Positions 44,750 through 53,848 are shown, numbered from the stretch's first letter. The stretch: 64,000 nt of DNA from RUG708 sp050946535 (GCA_050946535.1 JBMNUZ010000003.1:62001-126000); one strand, 5' to 3'. Numbers and translations are program-made. Notes: generated by a model not told the origin, from the letters alone.

Positions 44750-45626
44750 TAAAAAAGATCCTGTTAAAGATGTTCTCCAAGGGCCGGTAGAAAATGCCAC
44801 GTGAAACATCATTGATCGAAATAATGAAGAAAATGCAAAAGCAGCAGATAATGCAGGACTTGAGGCGAAGATCGTCCGGAAGATGCACGGAGAAACCTGC
44901 AAATGGTGCGCAGAAAAAGCAGGCAAATACGAATACAGCCCTGATATGGATCGGGACGTATTCCGCAGGCATGATAATTGCGATTGTAATGTGGATTATG
45001 TCTGTGAAAAAAACAAGCAAAACGTATGGAGCAAGAAATGGAGAGAGCGCAGAGTCGAAGAGAAAAATTCAAGAGTTGCCTCTGATAAAAAAGCAAGTAA
45101 TCAACTGCTGCTGGAAGACAAGCAGGCAAAAGAAAGAAGGATTGCTGCAGATAAGGCTTTCAGAGAAGAGCAGAAAATAAGAAAGACCAGCAACATGATG
45201 GGAGCTTATACGGATGATAACGACCCTTATTTTAAAAAACGTGATGCTGCAGCAGAAAGATTATACAAAGAAATTTCAAATCGAAAGAAAAAATATGAAG
45301 TAGCAGCTATTTCAAAGAATACAGGTATTGATGAAGAAGACGTAGGAAGAGCATATGAGCATTTATTTAAACGAAAACATCTTTTTAAGGATGGTACAGT
45401 AAAAAAATTTGATTCTGATTATTACATGGCGATTTCTTGGCAACGTTTGAGAGAAGGGAAAAACATTCAAGAACACGATTTGATTTTGCTGAAACATGAA
45501 ATTGCTGAAGAAAAAATAATGGGGGATAAACTTGAAATCCCATACGAAAAAGCGCATAATGAAGTAAATAAGAAATACAATTACGCGGTTGCGTTACATA
45601 AATATTTAAAAAACCATGATGCGTGA
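44739..45626 (+). pseudogene. MuF-type head protein with toxin-like C-terminus, copy 2, interrupted by TGA
   Basis: The frame begins at ATG 44739 (NNDKKDPVKDVLQGPVENAT), meets TGA at 44802-44804 (codon 22), then continues in the same frame through NIIDRNNEENAKAADNAGLEAK into CKWCAEKAGKY and RRHDNCDC. The stop may derive from CGA by one transition. The C-terminal domain (from about codon 190: SKNTGIDEEDVGRAYEHLF, YMAISWQRLREGK, LLKHEIAEEKIM) is unrelated to that of copy 1. Its HEIAE sequence looks like a metal or catalytic motif. Expression of only the distal part from an internal start, such as ATG 44883, is conceivable. Confidence 0.75.
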
Positions 45627-45636
45627 GAGGGCAGAT

Positions 45637-45855
45637 ATGCTTCGTTATAAATTAGAATCTTATGAGAATGGATGTAGAATATATATATATTACCCAGAAG
45701 GCGAAATGAATGCACCTGGTAAGGTTGCGTTGTATGATGATGGAACTGTAATTATTTTAGAACCATCTGAAAGTGACGTAAAAAATATCTATGCTCATCA
45801 TGCATTATCTGGGATAGATAAAGAAAAGGCAACTGGCACAGTTGCATGGTACTGA
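45637..45855 (+). CDS. candidate immunity protein for MuF copy 2
   Basis: The ATG at 45637 after GAGAGGG gives 72 residues beginning MLRYKLESYENG, with YYPEGEMNAPGKVALYDDG and HHALSGIDKEKATGTVAWY. It lies 10 bases after the toxin-like gene and is unrelated to the CPCC protein of copy 1, as expected when toxin tips and partners swap together. No function is proven. Confidence 0.65.
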   Translation: MLRYKLESYENGCRIYIYYPEGEMNAPGKVALYDDGTVIILEPSESDVKNIYAHHALSGIDKEKATGTVAWY

Positions 45856-45890
45856 CAACATAACACTTAATAAATGTGATTAAAGACAGG

Positions 45891-46605
45891 CCTCGCGGTT
45901 ATCCTCGGGGTTTTCTTATGTTCAAATTTCATGGAGGAGAGCATGAAGGAAATAAGAGCACCAGTAACACATAGCTGAAGGAGGGGAAATGGCAGACAGA
46001 ATCGGACGCCAGACCCCTACACGAAGCTTTGTTTTACCATATAAAAAAACATCCGGAGAGGAAGCAATACAGCTGTATGAGCGATCCGGCCGCAAGGCAA
46101 TGGACTGGCAGAAGCTGCTGGTATACGACATGCTTGCCAGAAATAAAACTTCCGAGTGGACTCATATGAGTTTCGGGTATGCTGTACCACGTCAAAACGG
46201 AAAGAACGAGATTGTTGTTATCCGCGAGATGTACGGACTGCTGCACGGTGAGCGAATTTTGCATACTGCTCACAGAACCGGCACCGCACATGCAGCGTGG
46301 GAGCGTCTTGTGACGGTCCTGACTGATGCGAAACTGATTGATCCAGGGCTCAAAGATAAGGGCCTTTATCGTGCTAACGAGAAGGAGCATATTTATCTCG
46401 ACGCTTACGTGGAAGGCGGCGGGAGAATAGAATTCCGGACCAGAACCAGCAAGGGCGGCCTCGGCGAGTCATATGATCTTCTGGTTATTGACGAAGCACA
46501 GGAATATCAGGACGATCAGAAAGCCGCGCTGCAGTATACGATTTCCGCGAGCGAAAATCCTCAGACTGTGCTCTGCGGAACGCCGCCGACGGTTTCGTCA
46601 GTCGG
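45891..46605 (+). repeat. repeat R1, copy 2
   Basis: This is the second copy of the block of 42060-42773, offset by 3832 bases. Confidence 0.95.
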
Positions 46606-46849
46606 CGTCGCATCGCTCATAGTATCGATCATAGTTATTCTAAGGAATAGTACAAAAGATGAGACGGAGAGCGCGAGAGAGATGGGCGAACTGAAAGCCG
46701 ATATAAAACATATCCTTAGCGAGCTTCAGGCATTAACAGAAAAAATCGACCAGCTTGAAAAGGATAGGGCTGATCAGGATCGCCGCTTTCGCGAAAAAAT
46801 TACAGACCTTGATAAAAGGGTCACAACTTTAGAGACGCGAATAGTGTGA
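45989..46849 (+). pseudogene. terminase N-terminus fused to coiled-coil membrane protein
   Basis: Residues 1-205 repeat the terminase start with the adapted Walker A and Walker B. At 46605 the frame passes into VASLIVSIIVILRN, a membrane segment, followed by about 65 residues of coiled coil (ELKADIKHILSELQ...). The tail resembles small phage lysis-cassette proteins such as XhlA, normally encoded near the right end of a prophage. A deletion has therefore joined the packaging gene to the right edge. Confidence 0.78.
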
Positions 46850-46853
46850 AAAT

Positions 46854-46874
46854 GTTGCACCCAACGTTGCACCC
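46854..46874 (+). repeat. paired GTTGCACCC repeats, right end (arm-type site candidate)
   Basis: GTTGCACCC occurs at 46854-46862 and 46866-46874 with the same 12-base period and orientation as at the left end, 38 bases inside attR. Similarity extends into a nearby GGTAAA. Confidence 0.7.
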
Positions 46875-46911
46875 ATACGGGTAAACATTGAAATTTCAAC
46901 AAAATCATACG

Positions 46912-46962
46912 GACTGGCAGTCAGAAGGTCAGGAGTTCGAGCCTCCTTATCTCCACCACATT
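46912..46962 (+). other. attR core
   Basis: This is an exact copy of 38088-38138. It holds the 3' half of tRNA-Ala without the 5' half, so it is not a functional tRNA. Confidence 0.95.
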
Positions 46963-46992
46963 GTCCTGAAACGATTTTCAGGGCTTTTTTTA
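46963..46992 (+). terminator. original terminator of tRNA-Ala, displaced by the element
   Basis: CCTGAAA at 46965-46971 pairs with TTTCAGG at 46976-46982, followed by seven T. It is now 8.9 kb from the intact tRNA. Confidence 0.88.
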
Positions 46993-47026
46993 GTCAGAAA
47001 CGTTATTTTTACCGAAGGGAGCCATA

Positions 47027-48169
47027 ATGAAATTCTTTCATTTATCGGATATTCATCTCGGAAAAAAAGTCAACGGTTTCAGCATGATCGAAGACCAGCA
47101 GTATATACTTCGAAGCATACTTGAGGCGGCTGACAGTGAAAAACCTGACGCCGTGGTTATCGCGGGCGACATATACGACAGAACGTATCCCTCGCCTAAA
47201 GCCGTGGCACTGTACGATGAATTCCTCTATCAGCTGTCGGAGAAAGAGATAAGGGTGTTTGCCGTGAGCGGAAATCATGATTCAGCGGAGAGAGTCGCTT
47301 TCGGGTCAAGAATATTGAGCAGAGACGGAATATTTCTTTCGCCAGTCTACGACGGCCGTATCAGCCCTGTCGTCATGAACGACGAGTACGGTGCCGTCTG
47401 CTTCTACATGATACCGTTTGTCCGTCCGGCGGATGTGCGCCCTTATTTCCCTGACGACGATATAGAAACATACAATGAAGCCGTGCAGAAAGTGGTCGAA
47501 GAGTGCGGAGCAGATTTCAGCATGAGAAACGTCATGATCACGCATCAGTTCGTCGCCGGCGCGAAAAGCTCCGATTCCGAGGAAGTCACGGTAGGCGGCA
47601 CGACGATGGTGAACGCCGGCATTTTCGACGGGTTTGACTACGTGGCACTTGGTCATCTCCACAGGCCTCAGAATATAAAACGCGATACTCTGCGCTACTG
47701 CGGAACGCCTCTCAAGTATTCGGTCTCGGAGGAAAACGACTGCAAATCGATAACGGTGGTGGAACTGAGGGAAAAGGGTGATACCGAGGTAAGGACGATT
47801 CCTCTCACTCCGCTTCACGACGTGAGAACGATACGGGGGCATTTTGACGAACTGGTTTCCACACAGTTTGACTGCGGAGGAGATTTCGAGGATTATCTTC
47901 ATATAGTGCTTACCGACGAAGATGACATTCCTGATGCCATAGGACGGCTCAGAAGCGTGTATCCGAACGTGATGGCTCTCGAGTACGACAACACGCGCAC
48001 GAGAAACCTGACAGAGCTGGAGTTTCCCGATGAAGAACTATCTGCCGGCAAGAGCCCTGAAGAGATGTTTGCAGAGCTTTACAGGATGCAGAACGGCAGG
48101 GAAATGTCCGATGAGGAAACGGAAGCAGTGCACGAAATCATGAGTGAAATCCAGGAGGCAGGCAGATGA
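47027..48169 (+). CDS. sbcD: exonuclease SbcD
   Basis: The 380-residue protein has the Mre11/SbcD phosphoesterase motifs: SDIHLGK near residue 7, AGDIYDR, SGNHDS, TH near residue 178 and GHLHRPQ. With SbcC it forms the nuclease that opens hairpins and processes DNA ends. GAAGGGAG precedes the ATG. The stop overlaps the sbcC start by 4 bases. Confidence 0.96.
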   Translation: MKFFHLSDIHLGKKVNGFSMIEDQQYILRSILEAADSEKPDAVVIAGDIYDRTYPSPKAVALYDEFLYQLSEKEIRVFAVSGNHDSAERVAFGSRILSRDGIFLSPVYDGRISPVVMNDEYGAVCFYMIPFVRPADVRPYFPDDDIETYNEAVQKVVEECGADFSMRNVMITHQFVAGAKSSDSEEVTVGGTTMVNAGIFDGFDYVALGHLHRPQNIKRDTLRYCGTPLKYSVSEENDCKSITVVELREKGDTEVRTIPLTPLHDVRTIRGHFDELVSTQFDCGGDFEDYLHIVLTDEDDIPDAIGRLRSVYPNVMALEYDNTRTRNLTELEFPDEELSAGKSPEEMFAELYRMQNGREMSDEETEAVHEIMSEIQEAGR

Positions 48170-50925
48170 GACCATTGAAACTTACGATGTCGGCGTTCGG
48201 TCCCTATGCCGGAAAGACAGTGCTCGACCTCGACAGACTCGGAGACAGGGGACTCTACATCATAACGGGAGACACAGGAGCCGGAAAGACGACGATCTTC
48301 GATGCGATAACCTTCGCGCTTTACGGCAGCACGAGCGGCGATATCAGGCGCGCGGATATGATGCGTTCGAAATACGCCGAGGACACGGCGGATACCTACG
48401 TCGAACTGGATTTCGAGTACGGCGGAAAGAAATACAACGTGAAGAGAAGTCCTGAGTACATGAGGCCGTCAATGCGAGGAAACGGCATGGTCAAAAAGTC
48501 TTCGACGGCCGTTCTCACACTTCCTGACGGCACGGTCATTTCGAAGATAAAAGATGTAGATGCGAAGATCAGGGACATCACCGGTCTTACACGCGACCAG
48601 TATGCGCAGACGACGATGATAGCCCAGGGAGATTTCAGGAAACTGCTTTTCGCAGATACGAAGGCCAGACGCGATATATTCAGAAATCTCTTCAAGACAG
48701 ATAATTTCCTGCTGTTTCAGGACGAACTCAAGCGCAGAGCCATCGATCTTTACAGAACTATGGGCAACCAGAGAGCTGTAAGGGATCAGTATCTGGCGGG
48801 ACTAGAATTCGACAGTGCCCGTTCGGAAAAATTCGGCGGGTTACGCGGCAAAGCCGGCGCAATGTCAGAAATCATGAGCCTTGCCGGGGATATGATAAAT
48901 GAAGATACATCGAGAGCAGGCGTCCTCAGCCAGAAGGTGGACGAGGGCAGAAAGCAGCTTGAAAAATACGCAGCCATGATAGCTTCTGCCGATCGCATGG
49001 ATAAAGATAAAAAAGCTCTCTCAGCAGCTTCGGAGGAGAGAGAAAATACCGCGGAGCAGCTCAAAGCGGCCGAGAGTTCGTTCAGAGAACTCGAGGCGAG
49101 AAAACCAGAACTCGAGAAATCGGCTGCCGAGATAGCAGCAATCGAGGCTTTGATGCCGCAGTACGATGAGCTCGAAGAGCAGAAGAAAAGTCTCGCCGAA
49201 GTCAGGCGCAAAGCCGCGGACACATCACATTCACTCGAAGAAAAAGCAGGGAATCTGAAAGAGCTTGAGACAAGGCGGAACGGCCTCAGCGAAGAGCGCG
49301 AAAAGCTCAAAGATGCGTCCAGCATCCTCGAGAAACTGAAATACGAGAAGACGGGACTGACAGAAAAACATGAAAATGCAGTCTCTTTGTTGAAGAAGCT
49401 GACAGAGCTCGAGAGCAAAAGAACAGATCTTGCAGAAAAACGAAAGATGTACGCGGAGGCTGCATCCGACTATTCGAAAAAGAATACGGAATATGAGCGG
49501 GAGCAGGGAAGATTCCTCGACCAGCAGGCAGGAATACTCGCTGCATCGCTCGAACCAGGAATGCCATGTCCAGTCTGCGGCTCGACGGAACACCCGTCGC
49601 CGGCGGAGCCTGAGGAAAATGCTCCTGACGAAGCAGAGCTCCGCCGCATGAAAAAGTCCCGCGACGACGCCGAGAAAAAAAGAGCGGATCTGAGTTCCGA
49701 CTGTTCGCTGCTCGAAGGATCGGTGAAATCGCGTTCAGAAAACCTGAGTGCGCGTTATCAGGAACTTTCGGGCGTAGAACTTCCGCAGGAAAATGCCCGC
49801 GGTGCTATAGAGTCTCTGAAAAAATCCGCTTCCGACATGCTTGCCGGAAACGAAAAGAAAATAACGGAATATACCGATAAAAGCGAAAGGTTTGAAAAAC
49901 TCGGAAGCGAGATCGAATCACTGGATAAGAATATAGAGCTTGCCAGGGAGACGATAAACGGGCTGGAGAAGAGCAAGTCGTCTTTAGAAAGCGCTGCTGC
50001 GGAAAAAGAGAGACAGTGCAGCCAGGCGGCAGAAAAGCTCAGCTTCATGAGCAGGCAGGAAGCCGAGAACAGGATTACTGAACTCAGTAACAAAAAAGCG
50101 GCGTTCGACAAAGCGCTGAAGTATGCAGAGGATAATACCGCCGGAATAAGACAGAAGCTGAGCGGCCTCGAAGGGCGCATCGAAAATCTGAAGGAAGGTC
50201 TCAAAGATCAGAAGCAGATCGACCGCGAGAGCGCAGAGAAGAGCCGCAAAGAGCTGAACGATGAGATCGAAAACCTGTCGTCGGAACGCGACAAGCTGGT
50301 GGCCAGAAAACACGCGAACGAGCGTGCTCTCGCCGGCATCGGTTCGGTTTCGAAGCAGCTCGAGGAGACGGAGCGCAAATACATAATGTACAAAAACCTG
50401 TCGGACACGGCGAACGGAACTCTCTCAGGACGCGAACGCATTTCTCTGGAAACGTTCGTTCAGACGGTTTATTTCGACAGGATCGTGCAGCGTGCGAATA
50501 TAAGGCTCCTGGTGATGACTGACGGACAGTACGAGCTGAGGCGCAGCCGCACTCAGACGGGAGCGGCTCAGAGCGGACTTGACCTCAACGTGATAGATCA
50601 TTACAATGGCACCACGAGAAGCGTCAGGACACTCTCGGGAGGCGAGACGTTCAAGGCTTCGCTTTCGCTGGCGCTCGGCCTGTCGGATGAGATTCAGTCA
50701 TCGGCGGGCGGTATAAATATAGAAACGATGTTTGTAGACGAAGGCTTCGGCTCTCTCGACGACGAATCGCTCGGACAGGCTGTGAAGGCGCTTTCGGATC
50801 TGTCTGCCGGCACGAGACTCATAGGAATCATTTCCCATGTCAAGGAACTTTCCGACAAGATCGAGAAGAAGATAATCGTTGAAAAAGATATAAGATCGGG
50901 TAGCCGAGCGCGGATAAGCGTGTAG
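48166..50925 (+). CDS. sbcC: exonuclease SbcC
   Basis: The 919-residue SMC-like ATPase has Walker A GDTGAGKTT near residue 36, long coiled coils, a zinc hook CPVC at residues 468-471, the LSGGETFKASL signature and Walker B FVDEGFGSLD near the C-terminus. Length is within the SbcC range. It bridges DNA ends and drives SbcD. Translation is coupled to sbcD. Confidence 0.96.
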   Translation: MRPLKLTMSAFGPYAGKTVLDLDRLGDRGLYIITGDTGAGKTTIFDAITFALYGSTSGDIRRADMMRSKYAEDTADTYVELDFEYGGKKYNVKRSPEYMRPSMRGNGMVKKSSTAVLTLPDGTVISKIKDVDAKIRDITGLTRDQYAQTTMIAQGDFRKLLFADTKARRDIFRNLFKTDNFLLFQDELKRRAIDLYRTMGNQRAVRDQYLAGLEFDSARSEKFGGLRGKAGAMSEIMSLAGDMINEDTSRAGVLSQKVDEGRKQLEKYAAMIASADRMDKDKKALSAASEERENTAEQLKAAESSFRELEARKPELEKSAAEIAAIEALMPQYDELEEQKKSLAEVRRKAADTSHSLEEKAGNLKELETRRNGLSEEREKLKDASSILEKLKYEKTGLTEKHENAVSLLKKLTELESKRTDLAEKRKMYAEAASDYSKKNTEYEREQGRFLDQQAGILAASLEPGMPCPVCGSTEHPSPAEPEENAPDEAELRRMKKSRDDAEKKRADLSSDCSLLEGSVKSRSENLSARYQELSGVELPQENARGAIESLKKSASDMLAGNEKKITEYTDKSERFEKLGSEIESLDKNIELARETINGLEKSKSSLESAAAEKERQCSQAAEKLSFMSRQEAENRITELSNKKAAFDKALKYAEDNTAGIRQKLSGLEGRIENLKEGLKDQKQIDRESAEKSRKELNDEIENLSSERDKLVARKHANERALAGIGSVSKQLEETERKYIMYKNLSDTANGTLSGRERISLETFVQTVYFDRIVQRANIRLLVMTDGQYELRRSRTQTGAAQSGLDLNVIDHYNGTTRSVRTLSGGETFKASLSLALGLSDEIQSSAGGINIETMFVDEGFGSLDDESLGQAVKALSDLSAGTRLIGIISHVKELSDKIEKKIIVEKDIRSGSRARISV

Positions 50926-51099
50926 AAACTTTCACAGCGGTCTTTTGTATACTGTCTGCTCAGACGCCACGCAGCATATATGCGTGCAGGGCGTCACGCA
51001 ACAATAATGCGCGGCTGACAAAGAGAGACAGATCCGCGGCTGCTTGCTGGATCATTGCGGAAAGAGCCGTGCGGAGAGCGTGGATACAGGAGGAGATTT

Positions 51100-51963
51100 T
51101 TGAAAACAGGACTGATCATGGAAGGCGGTGCGATGCGCGGGCTGTACACCGCGGGCGTTACCGACGTAATGATGGAAAACGGAATAGAGTTCGACGGTGC
51201 GATCGGAGTGTCGGCAGGCGCAGCGTTCGGATGCAATTACAAATCGCGCCAGATCGGAAGAGTAATCAGGTATAACAAACGCTTCGCACACGAGAAGCGC
51301 TTCTGCAGCCTGTATTCGCTGATCACCACAGGCGATCTGTACGGCGCCGACTTCTGCTACAGGCTCATGCCTGACGCTCTGGATCCGTTCGACACATACA
51401 CATATGAACACAATCCCATGGAATTCTACGTCGTCTGTACAGACATGGACACCGGGAAACCGGTGTACCACAGATGCGATACCGGCAATTCGGAGGACAT
51501 AAAGTGGATGAGGGCGTCGGCCTCGATGCCGATAGCCTCGAGACCGGTGAAGATAGACGGAATGAGGCTGCTCGACGGTGGAATTTCCGATTCGATACCT
51601 GTAAAATTCTTCGAGAGCATAGGCTACGAGAGAAACGTAATCATCCTTACTCAGCCTGCGTCATACAGAAAAGAAAAACTCAAGTTACTGCCGCTGCTGA
51701 AGATGAGGTATCCTCACAACCGGGAGATGCTGGCAGATCTGGCGAAACGCCACAAAGTATATAACGAAACGCTGGAATATGTGTCTGAATTAGAACGCGA
51801 AGGGAAGGCGTTTGTCGTCCGACCGGCTGCTCCGCTCAATATCGGGAGCACGGAGCACGATACTTCCGAGATGGAGAGAGTTTATCAGGAAGGGCGCCGT
51901 GTGGGAACGTACAATCTGGCGGCTATGAAAAGATTCCTGGAGAAAGCGGAAGCGGAAGAATGA
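51100..51963 (+). CDS. patatin-like phospholipase
   Basis: TTG at 51100 is chosen because AGGAGG lies 6 bases upstream; this gives 287 residues. The oxyanion motif GGAMRG starts at residue 9, the nucleophile Ser38 lies in GVSAGA, and Asp159 in DGGIS completes the Ser-Asp dyad. It is a cytosolic lipid acyl hydrolase of the RssA/YjjU-like bacterial group. The lipid substrate is unknown. Confidence 0.92.
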   Translation: MKTGLIMEGGAMRGLYTAGVTDVMMENGIEFDGAIGVSAGAAFGCNYKSRQIGRVIRYNKRFAHEKRFCSLYSLITTGDLYGADFCYRLMPDALDPFDTYTYEHNPMEFYVVCTDMDTGKPVYHRCDTGNSEDIKWMRASASMPIASRPVKIDGMRLLDGGISDSIPVKFFESIGYERNVIILTQPASYRKEKLKLLPLLKMRYPHNREMLADLAKRHKVYNETLEYVSELEREGKAFVVRPAAPLNIGSTEHDTSEMERVYQEGRRVGTYNLAAMKRFLEKAEAEE

Positions 51964-51965
51964 CA

Positions 51966-52006
51966 AAAAAGCAGAGAACCGGCCTTGACGCCGGTCTCTG
52001 CTTTTT
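51966..52006. terminator. bidirectional terminator between patatin gene and bioB
   Basis: GCAGAGA-CCGG and CCGG-TCTCTGC form the stem, flanked by AAAAAA on the left and TTTTT on the right. Confidence 0.93.
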
Positions 52007-52042
52007 CTATGCATTGCGTTATATTAAAGGGTAGTTCGCTTG

Positions 52043-53020
52043 TCAGTCCGCCGGTTTGATGCTGAATCCCATACCGGTCAGCATTTCTCTGTCCCCGTCG
52101 ATGGTGTTGCCGCTCGTCGTCAGCATATCTCCGGTGATAGTAGCGTTTACTCCTGCGTGGAATGCTGCCTTTCCGGAGTCTTCCATGAGGATGCGTCCTC
52201 CGGCGAGCCTTATATATGCTTCCGGATTTATATACCTGAAGTATGCCGCGGCTCTCATTATCGTTTCAGACGATGGAGGCTTCAGCAGCTCGAGCGCCGT
52301 TCCCTTGATCGGGATGAGTGCGTTGAGAGGAATCGATTCGACGTGCTCTTCGGCAAGCGTGAACGCCATATCGATTCTGTCGTCCTCTGTTTCTCCCATT
52401 CCGAGGATTCCGCCTGAGCAGACTCTGAGACCGGCGGCATGCGCCTCTCTGATGCCCTTTATCTTGTCTTCGAATTTATGCGTCGTGCATATGTGTGGAA
52501 AATATCTCCGCGAAGTTTCGATGTTCTCGTGATACGTCGAGACACCGCTTTCCCTGAGTCTTTTGAATTCTTCCTCGCCGAGCAGACCGTGGGAAGCGCA
52601 GAGTTCGATTTTGTCACCGTACTTCTCGTGCATTTCGCTGTATGCTGAGCACGCCGCGTCGAGATCTTTTCCCGACAGCGTTCTGCCTGCCGTCACGACC
52701 GAATATCTGTCTATTCCTTTTTCTGCATGGTACTCACAGTCTTTCAGCAGCGTCTCCTTGTCCAGGAAACCGTATTCTTCTATACCGGTGTCGTGGCGGC
52801 CGCTCTGCGCGCAGAACTTGCAGTCCTCGCTGCAGCGCCCGCTTCTTCCGTTGATGATGGCGCAGAGGTCGATGTGGTTTCCGCAGAGCTGTTCGCGTAT
52901 GTAATCGGCGCCTCTGAAAAGCTCTTCGTCGGGAGCATCCTTGAGCACCGAAACGTCATCGTCCCTCGTGAGGCGCCGTCCATTTACTATTTCTTCTGCA
53001 AGTTCGAATACTTCGCTCAT
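52043..53020 (-). CDS. bioB: biotin synthase
   Basis: The ATG at 53020 gives 325 residues and follows an AGAGG ribosome site. The radical-SAM cluster motif is CSEDCKFC (Cys63, Cys67, Cys70). Other BioB features are YSVVTAGR, ELCASHGLL, YHENIETS and SGGILGMGE. It inserts sulfur into dethiobiotin. It follows bioY in one operon. No bioA, bioD or bioF is in view, so the cell may depend on imported precursors or on genes elsewhere. Confidence 0.96.
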   Translation of the reverse strand: MSEVFELAEEIVNGRRLTRDDDVSVLKDAPDEELFRGADYIREQLCGNHIDLCAIINGRSGRCSEDCKFCAQSGRHDTGIEEYGFLDKETLLKDCEYHAEKGIDRYSVVTAGRTLSGKDLDAACSAYSEMHEKYGDKIELCASHGLLGEEEFKRLRESGVSTYHENIETSRRYFPHICTTHKFEDKIKGIREAHAAGLRVCSGGILGMGETEDDRIDMAFTLAEEHVESIPLNALIPIKGTALELLKPPSSETIMRAAAYFRYINPEAYIRLAGGRILMEDSGKAAFHAGVNATITGDMLTTSGNTIDGDREMLTGMGFSIKPAD

Positions 53021-53066
53021 TCTTATGCCTCTTATCAGATCTTCATGCAATCAATATCAAGTAAAA

Positions 53067-53630
53067 TTAAAGGATATGAGCCTTCTGAAGGCGTTTTTTT
53101 ATGGCTCCGCCGGCGAATACTGCGACGATCATCTTTGCAAGGTCTCCAGGAATAAAAGGAATTACACCTGCGAAGAGCGCTGCCTTGAAACTCATGCTGG
53201 CTTCAAACGCGAGCCACGCGGTTCCGAAAGCATACGTGACTAAAGTGCCGAGTATCATTCCTGCAAAATACATCGCGTATTTTCCGTCGAATTTTTCTAC
53301 GAACAGGCCGGCGATGATAGTCATGAATATGAAACCAATCAGGTATCCGCCCGTAGGGCCGAGGAGCTTTCCCGGACCGCCCGTGAACGATGAGAATACA
53401 GGCACGCCGCAGAGGCCTATCAGAAGATAGATGATGTAGCTGACGGTTCCGCGCTTCCAGCCTATAAGCATGACCGTGAAGTAAATAGCCAGATTTGTCA
53501 GCGATATAGGAACCGGTGAAATCGGCAGCGGAATCGAAAGCGGGCCGAGTATGCAGATCAGCGCGGCCATAAGCGCTGTAAAAGTCAGGTCGACGACCTT
53601 CTTAGAACTTCTTTTCTGAGTATTTTCCAT
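53067..53630 (-). CDS. bioY: biotin transporter BioY (ECF S-component)
   Basis: The ATG at 53630 follows an AAAGGAGAGG site and gives 187 residues. BioY hallmarks are FTALMAALICILGPLSIPLPISPVPISL and a GPTGGYLIGF segment, with about six membrane helices. It binds biotin for import through an energy-coupling-factor module encoded elsewhere, or alone. It is first in the bioYB operon, which is controlled by the BirA box upstream. Confidence 0.96.
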   Translation of the reverse strand: MENTQKRSSKKVVDLTFTALMAALICILGPLSIPLPISPVPISLTNLAIYFTVMLIGWKRGTVSYIIYLLIGLCGVPVFSSFTGGPGKLLGPTGGYLIGFIFMTIIAGLFVEKFDGKYAMYFAGMILGTLVTYAFGTAWLAFEASMSFKAALFAGVIPFIPGDLAKMIVAVFAGGAIKKRLQKAHIL

Positions 53631-53680
53631 GAAGCAAACCTCTCCTTTGATTGTCAACTATAAATATGTTTACAATCGAT

Positions 53681-53733
53681 ATATTATTATTTCTCAATCC
53701 TATTGTCAACTAAAAAAATATTAAGGTTGACAA
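53681..53733 (-). promoter_or_regulatory. bioYB promoter with overlapping BirA operator
   Basis: TTGTCAAC at 53703-53710 and GTTGACAA at 53726-53733 form a perfect inverted repeat with 15-base spacing, the Gram-positive BirA box layout. On the minus strand one arm contains the -35 TTGACA, with TAATAT at 53681-53686 17 bases away. A second, closer-spaced pair (TTGTCAAC 53651, GTTTACAA 53668) lies between promoter and gene. Confidence 0.9.
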
Positions 53734-53848
53734 TGACTGATGCGCAGGAAAGATAACACGCCGCAGGGATCTGAAATTCATCGATGAAGACCGGCCCGCT
53801 GTTTCGTGTGTTCAAAACTCTGTTTTTCTGCAATATGCCGGACGGTGA

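Larger units (their letters stand above)
38088..46962. mobile_element. 8.9-kb degraded prophage integrated in tRNA-Ala
   Basis: The element is bounded by identical 51-bp repeats at 38088-38138 and 46912-46962. It carries a broken tyrosine integrase at the left end and pieces of terminase, portal and MuF head-morphogenesis genes, with two putative toxin/immunity modules. No replication, major capsid, tail or lysis set remains. Internal duplications R1 (42060-42773 and 45891-46605) and R2 (39230-40574 and 43110-44454) show tandem amplification followed by deletion. Confidence 0.93.

Noticed and set aside
46912..46962. Second tRNA-Ala gene
   Set aside because: Only the 3' half is present; the acceptor 5' strand and D-arm are missing, so it is the attR copy.
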